From: RPQJ01 sp963748985
Lineage (GTDB): Bacteria; Pseudomonadota; Gammaproteobacteria; Steroidobacterales; Steroidobacteraceae
Length of the DNA stretch: 64,000 nucleotides
Reading direction: 5' to 3'
Assembly (NCBI GenBank): GCA_963748985.1
Contig: CAVVKQ010000011.1
Span: forward strand, 124,001 to 188,000
Below the pieces are notes generated by a model, which was given only the letters and a program-made list of their open reading frames with translations, made no database searches and was not told where the DNA came from. Shown here piece after piece: positions 37,407 to 46,528 of this stretch (position 1 is the first letter of the stretch; every line of letters begins with the position of its first letter). The position numbers and the translations under genes are program-made.

Positions 37407-37877
37407 TCAGGACGCGCCCTGCATCTCGTCGAGCCGGGGCGGCGGGAACGAGTCTTTGAAAGTGAACGCGTGGGCCGTGGCGCCCTTGGCACGCAGGTAT
37501 GCCAAGCGCTCGGACGCTTCGTCGAGCGTCGGTCGATGCCCTCGCCGCACCCACCACAGCACCGCATAGGCATTGCTCATTCGGTCGAACCACTCGCGGC
37601 GGCGGCGCAGGATCTCGACGTGCGCGGATTCGAACGCGAACCGCCGCAGCGATTCGACGTCCGTCCACAACGACATATTCACGATCATCAATTCGCCGAA
37701 GGGGCGCAACGAGGTGGCGTCACCCGCGTCATCCTTGAGCCGCCAGACGAATCCGGCCGACTGCTCGGCCAGGGCGTTGATGCGCTCCAGGTTGGCGACG
37801 AAATCTGCCATCGACGGCGACTCGAGCGGCTCGCGCAGCGTTGCAATATTGAGCTGGGCCAGTTGGAAGCTGCTCAT
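37407..37877 (-). CDS. DUF3291 family protein
   Basis: A 156-residue protein with the full DUF3291 pattern: QLAQLNIATLREPLESP, MADFVANLERINALAEQSAGFVW split over two blocks, MSLWTDVESLRRFAF, and WWVRRGHRPTLDEASERL. It is a ferredoxin-like/ABM-type small domain of unknown function, frequent in antibiotic-monooxygenase-like gene sets. 17 bases separate it from DUF1697. Confidence 0.85.
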   Translation of the reverse strand: MSSFQLAQLNIATLREPLESPSMADFVANLERINALAEQSAGFVWRLKDDAGDATSLRPFGELMIVNMSLWTDVESLRRFAFESAHVEILRRRREWFDRMSNAYAVLWWVRRGHRPTLDEASERLAYLRAKGATAHAFTFKDSFPPPRLDEMQGAS

Positions 37878-37910
37878 CGAACCTCCCAGTCGTCACGCCG
37901 GCCGCCAGCC

Positions 37911-38372
37911 TCAGACTTCCTGTTCGTAGACGATGTAGCCCGCGTGCCTGGCCACCTTGTCGTACAGCAGGCGACCCGCGCTGTTGGTCTCGTGGGTCTG
38001 CCAGTAGACCTCGCGGACACCCGCCGCCTTCGCCGCCTGGTACACGCCGAGGATCAGCGCCCTTCCCACGCCCTGCCCGCGCATGTCCGGCGCCGTGAAC
38101 AGGTCCTGCAGGTAGCACGTGGGCTCGATCCGCGTCGTGCTGCGGTGGAAGAGGTAGTGCGTCAGGCCGACCAGGCGGCCCGCGGATTCGGCGACGAGTG
38201 CGAAGACCGGTTCGTTCGCGTCGAAGAAGCGACGCCAGGTGACGACCGTAATTTCCGGCGACAACGCGGTGGAGCCTGCACGACCGTAGAAGGCGTTGTA
38301 GCCATCCCACAGCGGCGTCCAGGCTGCGAGATCGGCTTGCTCGACGGGGCGGACGCGGACTCTATCCGTCAT
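37911..38372 (-). CDS. GNAT family N-acetyltransferase
   Basis: A 153-residue acetyltransferase. Acetyl-CoA binding motif A is LQDLFTAPDMRGQGVGRALI (Q/RxxGxG/A), followed by REVYWQTHETNSAGRLLYDKV. Substrate unknown; a small molecule or protein amine is likely. Start 38372 overlaps the DUF1801 stop by four bases, so the pair forms an operon. Confidence 0.88.
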   Translation of the reverse strand: MTDRVRVRPVEQADLAAWTPLWDGYNAFYGRAGSTALSPEITVVTWRRFFDANEPVFALVAESAGRLVGLTHYLFHRSTTRIEPTCYLQDLFTAPDMRGQGVGRALILGVYQAAKAAGVREVYWQTHETNSAGRLLYDKVARHAGYIVYEQEV

Positions 38373-38770
38373 TTTCGGATCCACTGCCGCAGCACGGCCT
38401 GGAATGCTGGCTTGCGGGCGGCCATGTCGTCCTTGCCCGAAAACGTCACGGTCGCACGGTCTTTCGCCAGCCACTTGAGCAACTTGTCCGGGTCATCGAT
38501 CGACTCGGGACCCGCGGCGACATCACGCACCTTCGCCCCGAAGTGAAGCACGACACCGACGCCCTGCTTTTCCCGGAGATTGATCGTCGCGAAGTATTCG
38601 TCGACCCGGAAGCTTGGCGCCTTCCATTTGACGCCCTCCTGTATCGACGGGCTCACCTCGCACACGATATCCCGCAACATCTGGATTTCCTGGGTCGCAG
38701 GATGGTTCAGCGAGAGCAGCAGAGCGTCAACCGCCTCGGTCGTATCCGCCTTCGTATTGTGTGTAGCCAT
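38369..38770 (-). CDS. DUF1801 (YdhG-like) protein
   Basis: A 133-residue protein with the DUF1801 sequence pattern: IQEGVKWKAPSFRVDEYFATI and GVVLHFGAKVRD. These small alpha/beta proteins have no known biochemistry. AAGGAG lies 7 bases before ATG 38770. One of three DUF1801 genes in this accessory region. Confidence 0.82.
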   Translation of the reverse strand: MATHNTKADTTEAVDALLLSLNHPATQEIQMLRDIVCEVSPSIQEGVKWKAPSFRVDEYFATINLREKQGVGVVLHFGAKVRDVAAGPESIDDPDKLLKWLAKDRATVTFSGKDDMAARKPAFQAVLRQWIRK

Positions 38771-38863
38771 CGTTGCTCCTTTGAAGACTCGCATGTGCCC
38801 GCGGGTCGAGGTGTCAGTGTGCTCGACACCGGTCTCGCCTTGGAAGCGGATTCACCTTACAAA

Positions 38864-39865
38864 TCATGGCGGCAAGGCAGCAGCGTACGCAGCAATCGCG
38901 ATCATGTCCTCGATCTCGAGCCGTTCGACGACAGGCTTCATCAGGATGCTGCCACTGCCCGCCCGGGCGCCATGCTTGAAATCGTGGAGCTGGCGGACGA
39001 GGTACGTGGGTGATCGACCGGCGAGTGGCGGGATCGCCCCGAGGCCTCGCAGGTCCGGCCCGTGGCAACCGGCACAAGCGGCCGTCCTCCCACCGCCGCT
39101 TGCAACGAGCGCTCGACCCTGCTCGACACTACCGATCGGGACGTATGCGATGAAGTGCGCGCGCGAGTCTCGACTGACGAAGTGCTCCAGGTTCTCCGGG
39201 ACCTCGACGATCCGCTGACCGATCGGTTCGCGTTCGCTGCCTGGCATCGCCGCAAGGTGCCATCCGGTCACGTACGACTTCGGCACCAAGGCCGTTTCGA
39301 CGACTGTGATGTTCGCTGCCGGCCTCAACGCAGAAAAATACGCAGCTGCCGTATCGATCTCCGCGGCGGAGGCCGCCACCGACAACGCGGTCATCGCAGC
39401 GACCGGGAGTCTCGACGGCACCGACGACTTGCGGACTCCGCTCTTGAAGTCGGCCATCTGCTGGACTATGTAGGCCGCGGGAAGTCCCGCAATGCTCGCG
39501 TTCTCCGGCCCGCCTCGACCGTCGGCACGGTGACAGAACCCGCAGGCGTACACATCGGGTTTGCGCCCAAACGCCACCACACCCGGCATGACTGGATGAT
39601 CGCCAGGGTGCCAATCCGGCGCCGCGAAGAAATCGCGCAGCTGGCCGAGCGTATAAGCCCGCGTGCTTCCCGGAACGTGTCGCAGGCTGCCGTCGTCGAC
39701 TGCAGGCTCGAGATCGGGCGGATTCACGGGGTACGCCCAGGCAGGCGGCATTTCCGCATCTGGTGCCTTCGTCTCTGCTCCGAAAACCGGTGCCGACGCG
39801 AGGCAGAGCACGAGTGCTGCCCGTGCGTGGAACCCTGCACCGGACGCGAGACACGGACGTGACAT
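38864..39865 (-). CDS. Exported dihaem cytochrome c
   Basis: A 333-residue periplasmic cytochrome with two CxxCH haem sites, CGFCH at about residue 110 and CAGCH at about 264, each followed by a domain ending with a YIVQQMADFKSG or YLVRQLHDFKHGAR helix typical of class I (cytochrome c553/c4-like) proteins. A signal peptide is likely (ARAALVLCLASAPVFGAE). I use ATG 39865 (11 bases after the DUF4386 stop); ATG 39889 is possible. Partner redox enzyme unknown. Confidence 0.85.
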   Translation of the reverse strand: MSRPCLASGAGFHARAALVLCLASAPVFGAETKAPDAEMPPAWAYPVNPPDLEPAVDDGSLRHVPGSTRAYTLGQLRDFFAAPDWHPGDHPVMPGVVAFGRKPDVYACGFCHRADGRGGPENASIAGLPAAYIVQQMADFKSGVRKSSVPSRLPVAAMTALSVAASAAEIDTAAAYFSALRPAANITVVETALVPKSYVTGWHLAAMPGSEREPIGQRIVEVPENLEHFVSRDSRAHFIAYVPIGSVEQGRALVASGGGRTAACAGCHGPDLRGLGAIPPLAGRSPTYLVRQLHDFKHGARAGSGSILMKPVVERLEIEDMIAIAAYAAALPP

Positions 39866-39876
39866 GGGAACCGGAT

Positions 39877-40584
39877 TCAGCGCGCCCATCGCCGGACGTT
39901 CACGCCCTTGAAGGTCAGCCACAGGGCGAAACTCAGCTCGCCGACGAAAGCGGGCACCAGGACCGCGGGGAACAGCGCCGAAGCCAGCGCCGGTGCCAGG
40001 AACAACGCCAGGCTGTTGCTGAGATAACTCAGGCCCGCAAGTGCCATCAGTACCCCAAGGAACCTGGGGAAGTACCCGGACCTGAAAATCAGATAGCCCC
40101 TGCAAAGGCAGGCGAACCCGAAGAAGATGAGGCCGACGCCGAAACCGTACCCGTGCGCCTTGATGGCCAGGTAGGAAAGCGCGTGCAACTGATCCGGGGA
40201 GAAGGCGTCCAGGCCGCCAACGTTTTCCAGCAGGAGGAGGGGTGCCAGCAGGTTGAGTTTGTTTGCCGCGAGCACGGCTGTCTGGATCAGGTTGAAAAAC
40301 GTCGCCAGCAGGGCGAGCGTCTCGCTGACGGGCCTGAGCAGGACATAGAGCAGCAGGATCATCGGCAGGTCGAGCACGTGCATCAGCAGGTCGCCGGCAA
40401 TCCCGGCTCGCCACAGGGACTCCGAGCCCGCAATGGCATTGGCCGTTGCCGTCGCGTCCCCGGATACGACGAGCGTGCCGCGCACGAACGCCTCGCCGAA
40501 GATGCCCAGCACGATGATCGCCAGGTACACGACGCCGCCGATGCGAGCGTAACGCTGTGGCGATTGCTCAATCGAAGAAAACAT
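39877..40584 (-). CDS. DUF4386 integral membrane protein
   Basis: A 235-residue protein with about six transmembrane helices. RYARIGGVVYLAIIVLGIFGE at the start and LIFFGFACLCRGYLIFRSGYFPRFLG before the last two helices (quoted here as two motifs: FFGFACLC and FRSGYFPRFLG) are typical of DUF4386. Function unknown. It may be co-transcribed with the cytochrome gene. Confidence 0.82.
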   Translation of the reverse strand: MFSSIEQSPQRYARIGGVVYLAIIVLGIFGEAFVRGTLVVSGDATATANAIAGSESLWRAGIAGDLLMHVLDLPMILLLYVLLRPVSETLALLATFFNLIQTAVLAANKLNLLAPLLLLENVGGLDAFSPDQLHALSYLAIKAHGYGFGVGLIFFGFACLCRGYLIFRSGYFPRFLGVLMALAGLSYLSNSLALFLAPALASALFPAVLVPAFVGELSFALWLTFKGVNVRRWAR

Positions 40585-40661
40585 TGCCTGCCTCCACCGT
40601 CGCAGTGCGACGGTCTGGTCTGATCGTGTTGATTGCAGGGCGCCGGATACGATGGCGACCG

Positions 40662-41048
40662 TCAATACGGGCCATCAACCAGGCGCTCGGAAATCCACCA
40701 CAGATTTCCGCATGGGTCCCTCACGCCGCCCTGCCTGTCGTTGTATGGCATGTCGGCGACATCCATGACCTTCGTGGCTCCGGCAGCAATCGCCCTGGCC
40801 ATGGCTGCGTCGGCGCTCTCGACGTAGAGATAATACGACGCCGGCATCGCGGGAAACGCCGGCGACCCCTCGCTTACCATGACCGTCGAAGTTCCGAGGC
40901 GAACCTGCGCATTGGCGATGCGGTCACCGTCCACGTGACGTCCGATTTCCTTGCCGCCGAGGCCTTGCACGAGAAAGTCCAGCAGGCGGGCCGCGCCATC
41001 GGCGAAGAAATAGGGCGTGACGGTATTGAAGCCCGGCGGAATTCGCAT
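40662..41048 (-). CDS. PhnB-like VOC fold protein
   Basis: A 128-residue VOC protein of the PhnB/YdeN-like type: VTPYFFADGAARLLDFLVQG at the N-terminus, STVMVSEGSP in the middle, and RQGGVRDPCGNLWWISERL at the end. No defined ligand. A second VOC gene (35620) and others further right show this fold is repeated in the region. Confidence 0.83.
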   Translation of the reverse strand: MRIPPGFNTVTPYFFADGAARLLDFLVQGLGGKEIGRHVDGDRIANAQVRLGTSTVMVSEGSPAFPAMPASYYLYVESADAAMARAIAAGATKVMDVADMPYNDRQGGVRDPCGNLWWISERLVDGPY

Positions 41049-41075
41049 CTGGCCTCCTCTGGCCGCAACCAGTTC

Positions 41076-41543
41076 CTATTCTGTCGTTCGTTTCTGCATC
41101 TGGAGCGCGAGCATTCGCCACTGGCCCTGCCGGTTAACGTACGTGGACGTGTAGCGCAGGCTGGACAGGGACTCCGTATTGTCCGGGCCGGCGAATTTCA
41201 GATCCGCAGTACCGAAGACAATTGCGATGTCCCCCTCGACGAGTACGGAACGTTCGCGAATCGTCTGGCCGATCATGGCCATCTTGAGGACTCCCGCAAT
41301 CAACTCGTCCTTGCCGGAGGTCGTGCCATCGCTCGAGTTGAAGACGAACCGGTCGTCGACCATTCTGTGCAACGCAAATTCGTCGCGACTGACCTCGGCG
41401 GCAACATACTCATCCTCCGCAGCAAAGACACGCCTCTCCTCGTCCTGCGAGTTCGATGCCGGCGGATTTGATTGGGCGGAGCCGGTGAGCGGGGACAGGA
41501 TTGCACACACCATCGACACGGCAAGCAGTGTTCTGTGCATCAT
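41076..41543 (-). CDS. Exported DUF4440/SnoaL-like protein
   Basis: A 155-residue protein with a signal peptide (MMHRTLLAVSMVCAILSPLTG). The mature part is an NTF2-like DUF4440 domain: VFAAEDEYVAAEVSRDEFALHRMV split around helix 1, VLVEGDIAIVFGTADL, and RYTSTYVNRQGQWRMLALQ. Possible catalytic or binding role unknown. Confidence 0.75.
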   Translation of the reverse strand: MMHRTLLAVSMVCAILSPLTGSAQSNPPASNSQDEERRVFAAEDEYVAAEVSRDEFALHRMVDDRFVFNSSDGTTSGKDELIAGVLKMAMIGQTIRERSVLVEGDIAIVFGTADLKFAGPDNTESLSSLRYTSTYVNRQGQWRMLALQMQKRTTE

Positions 41544-41589
41544 GTGCAGCCTGAGGGTTGTTGCAGAGCGGGATCAGGCGTTGCCGCAG

Positions 41590-42036
41590 CTAGCCCGGAA
41601 TCTCGGGTTCGACGAGTGTGGCCAGTTGCAGGAGCGATTCCTGCCAACCGAGATAGCACATCTCGAGAGGAATCGGATCGGGAATCCCGCTCTGGGAGAT
41701 GCTCAACTCGGTTCCACAGAGAACCGGTTTCAACGACACTGTCACCTCCAGAACTCCCGGCAGGCTGGGATCTTCGAACTTGTCGGTGTACCGAATCAAC
41801 TCGTTCGCGACGAGCTCAATGTACTCACCACCGAACGAGTGACCGTTGCCGGTTGAGAAATTGTGGAATGACATCCGGAATGTGCCCCCGACGCGCGCAT
41901 CCAGGTGATGCACCTCGCACGTAAAGCCGTACGGCGGCAACCACTTTGACATCGCACTCGCCTCGAGGAAGGCGCGATAGACCTTGTCAGGCCTGGCACG
42001 GAGCACTCGATGGAGGTGGACTGTGCGGTTGGTCAT
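41590..42036 (-). CDS. SRPBCC (AHSA1-type) domain protein
   Basis: A 148-residue START-like helix-grip protein: TVHLHRVLRARPDKVYRAFL, MSKWLPPYGFTCEVHHLDARVGGTFRMSFHNF in adjacent blocks, and the C-terminal WQESLLQLATLVEPEIPG. Such proteins bind hydrophobic ligands or act as Aha1-like cofactors. ATG 42036 is favoured by homology over 42045. The 191 bases to its right (42037-42227) contain no recognisable gene. Confidence 0.82.
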   Translation of the reverse strand: MTNRTVHLHRVLRARPDKVYRAFLEASAMSKWLPPYGFTCEVHHLDARVGGTFRMSFHNFSTGNGHSFGGEYIELVANELIRYTDKFEDPSLPGVLEVTVSLKPVLCGTELSISQSGIPDPIPLEMCYLGWQESLLQLATLVEPEIPG

Positions 42037-42227
42037 GGCCTGCATTCCTTGGTCTCTTGTGTCATCGACAGGACGGTTTCGTTGAATGCATCACGATAGG
42101 GGACCACGCCGCGGGGCAACATTGCACCAAACGGCAATGCCTGGAAATACTGCGAGGGGCGCCGGCTTTGCGCAAGGCATCGATGAGGAGTAACGAAGAC
42201 GGCATGGTGCTCCGGTTGAACGATGTA

Positions 42228-42719
42228 TCAGGCCGCGCTGCGCTGGAACTCCATGGTCCAGTTCGTCTCCCACGTAGTACCGTCATCCGCAGAGAACGCC
42301 TGCTCCCAGGTTGGGTTGGAGCCGGGCATGGTCCTCCACAGGAACCGGACTTGAATCGGCAAACCGTCCAGGACATCTTTCGCCAGGAAAGTACCGACTG
42401 TGCCTGAGAAGGCTCCGACAACTGGCGTGTCCAGGCTGTGGGGTGCACGGCCATCGAGCCACCAGATAGCCCAGGACCGTGCCATGGGATCGTAAGAGCG
42501 GATGGCGACAGCTCGGACATCTCCATCGGGGAATTGCAGGACGTTGTCTTCAACGTTGCCGAAGCCTCCGAGGATCTTTCTCGTCGAGGAAGTGCCTCGG
42601 AACTCGGTCCAGTCCCTGCATCCCTGCAGGCGCGCGTTCAGACGCCGGTGGGATACGCGCCAGTCGCCGATGATGAAGTCGAAGTCTGGCGGAGGAACAG
42701 ACTGACATGTGTCTTGCAT
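42228..42719 (-). CDS. DUF1579-like protein
   Basis: A 163-residue protein. FDFIIGDWRVSHRRLNARL and DWTEFRGTSSTRKILGGFGN at the start, then RSYDPMARSWAIWWLDGR and a C-terminal WEQAFSADDGTTWETNWTM. This beta-barrel pattern resembles DUF1579-type proteins of unknown function. No signal peptide is seen. Confidence 0.7.
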   Translation of the reverse strand: MQDTCQSVPPPDFDFIIGDWRVSHRRLNARLQGCRDWTEFRGTSSTRKILGGFGNVEDNVLQFPDGDVRAVAIRSYDPMARSWAIWWLDGRAPHSLDTPVVGAFSGTVGTFLAKDVLDGLPIQVRFLWRTMPGSNPTWEQAFSADDGTTWETNWTMEFQRSAA

Positions 42720-42768
42720 GATACGTACGTTGGCAGCATACAGTTAATCTGCAGCCGCATTTTGTAGA

Positions 42769-43113
42769 TCAGCGAGCAGCCCGCTCCTTGCCAAGCAGCA
42801 AGACCTTGGCATCACCACCAGCCTGCGCGCTGGCCCAGAGTAGATACGGCGCCAGGAACATCATGCCGCCGAAAAAGGCAACGACGCCGAGTGCGATTGC
42901 GCTGCCACTGAAATGATGTCGCCACGCGACCCAAATTCCCGAGAGTCCGAGGAACGTCATGAAGTCGACGTTGAACTGACCTGACCAGCTCATTTCTGCG
43001 ATGCTCGAGACGAAGATGGGGAGAAGGTTCCAACCATGATTGATGCCAACCACCAGCGTGTAGCCGGCAAGACAGGCCAGGACGACGACGAGATACGTAC
43101 GGAACATTGCCAC
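42769..43113 (-). CDS. Small integral membrane protein, unknown
   Basis: A 114-residue protein with three hydrophobic segments (about 5-24, 50-65, 71-93). AGGAG with a 7-base spacer precedes GTG 43113, deciding that start over the ATG two codons in. No domain is recognised. Confidence 0.6.
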   Translation of the reverse strand: MAMFRTYLVVVLACLAGYTLVVGINHGWNLLPIFVSSIAEMSWSGQFNVDFMTFLGLSGIWVAWRHHFSGSAIALGVVAFFGGMMFLAPYLLWASAQAGGDAKVLLLGKERAAR

Positions 43114-43282
43114 TCTTCTTCTCCTTATGGCCGGATATCGCAGCCTAGATCCGGCGCCTCGCCTGAATCAGGCTGCGCCGCGCCGCGACCTCGACTTGAA
43201 TGTACTGTCAGGCATCACCAGGTTTTGCCCCCGGGAACCGCCCACGCAATTGGCTGTCAAGATCGCGGCCTTGAACACGAGA

Positions 43283-43660
43283 CTACAGCCGAAAGACGGA
43301 GACGAGGACCAGGAGCGCGAGCTGTGCAACCGGGAGCGCCAGTGATACGACGAGCAAGCGACCCGCGTAGGGTGACGCAGGATTGTTGCGACGAGATCGG
43401 ATGAGCAGGGTATTGAGCAACGCTGTGAGCGGTATTCCAGGAACTGCCAGCAGCATTGCGCCCAGGCCAACGAACGATCCATCACCCCTGCTCGCCAGAA
43501 TGATTGCGTAGGAAAACGCAACCTGGAACAAGAGGACTCCACCGACAGCAACAAGATAATGCAAAGGCAACTCCAATCCGCCAGCCAGCCTTGAATCGAA
43601 GGCGACAGCGCCGCGGAACGGCCCAATGTGCGGGCCGGGTCCGCGACGCGAGGAAGCCAA
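43283..43660 (-). CDS. Small integral membrane protein, unknown
   Basis: A 125-residue frame with three hydrophobic segments (VAVGGVLLFQVAFSYAIILA, GLGAMLLAVPGIPLTALLNT, LLVVSLALPVAQLALLVLVS). The first 30 residues are weak, and a TTG start nearer the first helix is possible. No family is recognised. Between it and the next gene (43114-43282) there is a perfect-looking hairpin at 43153-43179 (GGCGC, GCCTGA / TCAGGC, GCGCC) without a T tract. Confidence 0.5.
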   Translation of the reverse strand: MASSRRGPGPHIGPFRGAVAFDSRLAGGLELPLHYLVAVGGVLLFQVAFSYAIILASRGDGSFVGLGAMLLAVPGIPLTALLNTLLIRSRRNNPASPYAGRLLVVSLALPVAQLALLVLVSVFRL

Positions 43661-43676
43661 GGCTGAGCCAGCGAAA

Positions 43677-43746
43677 ATGTACCGTGTGCTGCCAGACCGG
43701 GTCCAGTGTCCTGTCGTTGGTGCTCCGCCTGGGCGAAGAGTTAGGC
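43677..43746 (-). repeat. attC-like element A next to the GFA gene
   Basis: Seventy bases ending (plus strand) in GTTAGGC at 43740-43746, i.e. GCCTAAC on the coding strand, 13 bases after the GFA stop. It resembles the element at 49680-49749 in length, in its left end (GCGAAAATGTA) and right end (CGA.GAGTTAGG). GTTRRRY/RYYYAAC core sites and imperfect internal symmetry are features of integron attC sites. The opposite core (ATGTACC) is degenerate. Confidence 0.45.
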
Positions 43747-43759
43747 AGCGCCCGCAGCA

Positions 43760-44062
43760 TTACGCCATGTGCTCGATGGTTGCCGGGAGACCGACCCACC
43801 TGTGCATTCGCTCCTCGTATACCGAGAAAGTTGGCTCTGGAAAGGTTGGTTCGGCGAAGGCACCGACCGGTATGGCTACTTCGCTGGGCACTTCTTCGAC
43901 GGTGTAGTACACCGTGGACCCGCAGTTTGGGCAGAAGCGGAACCTGGCGCGCGAGCCTTCGTCGCCAACTCGGATGCAATGACAGACCGATACTCGCACT
44001 GGCTCTCCAGCCACGGTTGCCGTGAGTTGCCCGCATGAGCAAGAAGCGGTTCGGGTATTCAT
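43760..44062 (-). pseudogene. GFA/CENP-V domain protein with an internal deletion
   Basis: A 100-residue open frame versus the usual ~135. It starts normally (SCSCGQLTATVAGEP, VCHC) but then jumps to IRVGDEGSRARFRFCPNCGSTVYYT, skipping about 30 residues that normally hold the second half of the CHCxxCQRRTG zinc motif. The rest (PVGAFAEPTFPEPTFSVYEERMHRWV) is normal. GFA domains bind zinc and glutathione-like thiols; loss of a ligand suggests inactivity although the frame is open. Confidence 0.7.
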
Positions 44063-44172
44063 GTGCGCCGGATGTGCCTGGATTTGTGCTTCTCCCACGG
44101 CAGCGTGAACGAGTGGTTGGGCGGCGGCTGTCGGCTTAGCATGGCGAGCACTGGAGTCTTGAGGAGATTGCG

Positions 44173-44649
44173 ATGGTGAAGCTTACTACTACTGCTCTGG
44201 CTCTTTGCATGGTGCTCGGTGCCAGCGTTTGCCAAGGAGAGCAGGCGACGGGTGCGCCCAGTCCGGCATACGACCCGGACCTGGCAAAGACAGTGGGTGC
44301 GGACGAGCACGGCATGCGGAGCTACGTACTGGTGGTTCTGAAGACCGGGACCAATCGCGTCCCTGCGGGACCCGAACGAGACGAGATGTTCAAAGGCCAC
44401 TTCGCGAACATGCAGCGGCTCTCCGCCGAGGGCAAGCTCGTTCTCGCCGGGCCATTTGACGGAGTAGACGGCTGGCGCGGCCTGTTCATCTTCGCTACGG
44501 ACGACATCGACGAGGCCAGGCAACTCGTCGCCACCGACCCTGTTGTGGCAAAGGGCGAGATGGTGGCCGAGTTTCACAAGTACTACGGCACGGCTGCGTT
44601 GATGCTCCTGCGCGACCTCTACGCGAAGGTTGCGCAGAAACCGATGTAG
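44173..44649 (+). CDS. Exported YCII-related protein
   Basis: A 158-residue protein with a signal peptide (LTTTALALCMVLGASVCQGE). The YCII (dimeric ferredoxin-like) domain includes RSYVLVVLKTGTNRV, FANMQRLSAEGKLVLAGPFD, WRGLFIFATDDIDEARQLVA and DPVVAKGEMVAEFHKYYG. Most YCII proteins are cytoplasmic, so export is unusual. GAGGAG precedes ATG 44173. One of the few rightward genes in this region. Confidence 0.8.
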   Translation: MVKLTTTALALCMVLGASVCQGEQATGAPSPAYDPDLAKTVGADEHGMRSYVLVVLKTGTNRVPAGPERDEMFKGHFANMQRLSAEGKLVLAGPFDGVDGWRGLFIFATDDIDEARQLVATDPVVAKGEMVAEFHKYYGTAALMLLRDLYAKVAQKPM

Positions 44650-44753
44650 CTGTGACCTGTACATCGACAGGCAGACGGATGAACCGAACTGAGTATCCAC
44701 TCATGTGCCCGATGAGCGGCTAAGGGCAACAGGTAATGTACGTTGATCGGGCC

Positions 44754-46133
44754 TCAGTTGCGCAGTGCATTCTTGAAGATCCTCCCGTCCTTCATGATGA
44801 CGAGGAGGTTCTTTTCCGGATCTTCGAGCAGCTTGATGTTGGCAAGCGGGTCCCCGTCGACGAGCAGGAGGTCGGCGAACGCGCCTTCCTCGACGACGCC
44901 GAGCTTGCCAGGGTACGGATTGCGCTTCCCGGACAGCGCCAGCAATTCGGCGTTGGTCCCGGTAGCCATCACGAGCGTTTCGGCGGGGGTGTACCAGCGG
45001 ACCAGCTTGGTCAGCAGTTCCCCTTGACGCTGCGCCAGCCCCTGGGAGAACAGGATGTCGGTGCCGAACGCCGTCTTGATCTTGTACTTTTTTGCCAGCT
45101 TGTAGGTCTTGTCGGTACCGGCGAAGACTTCCATCGCCTTCTCCCGCTCGAACGAGCCGGGAGGAAACGCCTCGCCCAGCTCGTCTGGAAACGCCTGCAT
45201 GCTCAACCAGATGCCCTTGTCGGCGATCAGTTTGGCGGTCGCTTCGTCCATCAGGTGGCCGTGTTCGATGCATTTCACGCCGGCGGCGATCGCGCGGCGG
45301 ATCGAGGCGGCGGTGTACGCATGCACGGTGACGTAGGTGCCCCAGTTCTCGGCGGCTTCAACGGCGGCACGCAGCTCAGCCTCGGTGAAGGTGGATACGT
45401 CGAGCGGGCTGTGGGGCGACGCCACGCCCCCGCCCGCCGTCAGCTTGATGTGCGATGCGCCCTGCATGAGCTGCTCACGCACGCGCACGCGAACCTCGTC
45501 CGGACTATCCGCCACCATGGCGGCTCCGGTCTGCTCCTGGCGAGACTGCGGTGCGCCGAGGATGCGCGGCACTTCGGACGGCTGGCGGAAGTCGCCGTGA
45601 CCGCTGGTGATGGTGATGATGGCGCCAGACGGGAAGATGCGCGGGCCCGCGATCATCCCCTCGTCGATGGCGCGCTTGAGCCCGAAGGCCGGCCCACCCA
45701 CGTCGCGAACGGTGGTGAACCCACGCATCAGTGTGGCAGTGGCCTCGGCACCGGCCATGAGATTGAGGTAGCCGAAGTCCGCTGTAAGCAGCACTGCCGG
45801 CGTCGGCCGTACCAGCATCGTGTGCCAGTGCGCGTCGATCAGCCCGGGCATCAGCGTACGCCCGCCGCCGTCGATGATTACCGTGGTGGCGCTTCGATCG
45901 GTCGGGACCGGACCTGCGGCGATACGCTCGATCTTGTTGCCGCGAACTAGAACGTTACTCGGACCCGAAAGAGCGCCGCTCTTGCCGTCGAAAATCCGAA
46001 TGTTCTGAAATAGTGTGATCCGATCGGTCGCCGAAGGTTCCGCGCCCGGCGCTTGGCCAGCCTGCAAAAGCCCGAGCAGGAGTGCCGCCGGTATGAGCAA
46101 TCGATTCATCCTGCGTTTCACTTTCAGGTCCAT
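44754..46133 (-). CDS. Exported amidohydrolase (imidazolonepropionase-like)
   Basis: A 459-residue protein with a signal peptide (LLIPAALLLGLLQAGQAPGA). The amidohydrolase metal site is readable: LIDAHWHTM (HxH), a probable carboxylated lysine in HIKLTAGGG, histidines in TYVTVHAYTA and IEHGHLMD, and the aspartate in FGTDILF. Related enzymes include prolidase-type dipeptidases. Substrate unknown, likely periplasmic. The start at 46133 replaces a longer in-frame extension that is a decayed GFA gene. Confidence 0.87.
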   Translation of the reverse strand: MDLKVKRRMNRLLIPAALLLGLLQAGQAPGAEPSATDRITLFQNIRIFDGKSGALSGPSNVLVRGNKIERIAAGPVPTDRSATTVIIDGGGRTLMPGLIDAHWHTMLVRPTPAVLLTADFGYLNLMAGAEATATLMRGFTTVRDVGGPAFGLKRAIDEGMIAGPRIFPSGAIITITSGHGDFRQPSEVPRILGAPQSRQEQTGAAMVADSPDEVRVRVREQLMQGASHIKLTAGGGVASPHSPLDVSTFTEAELRAAVEAAENWGTYVTVHAYTAASIRRAIAAGVKCIEHGHLMDEATAKLIADKGIWLSMQAFPDELGEAFPPGSFEREKAMEVFAGTDKTYKLAKKYKIKTAFGTDILFSQGLAQRQGELLTKLVRWYTPAETLVMATGTNAELLALSGKRNPYPGKLGVVEEGAFADLLLVDGDPLANIKLLEDPEKNLLVIMKDGRIFKNALRN

Positions 46134-46162
46134 GTTTTCCGATTCCTTGTTCGACGCCAAAC

Positions 46163-46415
46163 TCAAAGGACCAGCGGCGCCGCGGCTAGCTCGTCGGTCG
46201 CAACATCGTCCAACGTCGAAACCGCCAGTGCGTAGAACCTGCCACCCATGAACTCCGCGTCTCCCGTAAGGCATTCTCAATGACGAAGTGAACCGCGCTC
46301 GCGCCTTTTTGCAGATCGAGCAGCTGCAACGAATGACTTCCTTGGAATGATCGATCGTTGCTTTGCAGCGGACCGCGCCGCAATGGCAGCTGCCTGAGCA
46401 TTGTCTATGCGTCAT
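46163..46415 (-). pseudogene. Decayed GFA domain gene
   Basis: The start is a good GFA N-terminus: SGSCHCGAVRCKATIDHSKE and IRCSCSICKKARA. The middle is missing or frameshifted. The family C-terminus then appears in another frame as FYALAVSTLDDVATDELAAA, ending at TGA 46163-46165. The total is too short for the ~115-135 residues of the family, so an internal deletion plus frameshift is inferred. Confidence 0.75.
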
Positions 46416-46528
46416 GCTGTGCTCCGCCGATGGATGACTTGAGCGGCCTGACGGTCGAGCTGAGCACCGAGACTACTACGATTCGTCGCTTGTCGCCTTC
46501 TCTCCCACGCGCGCGCTGCAGCGAGGTG

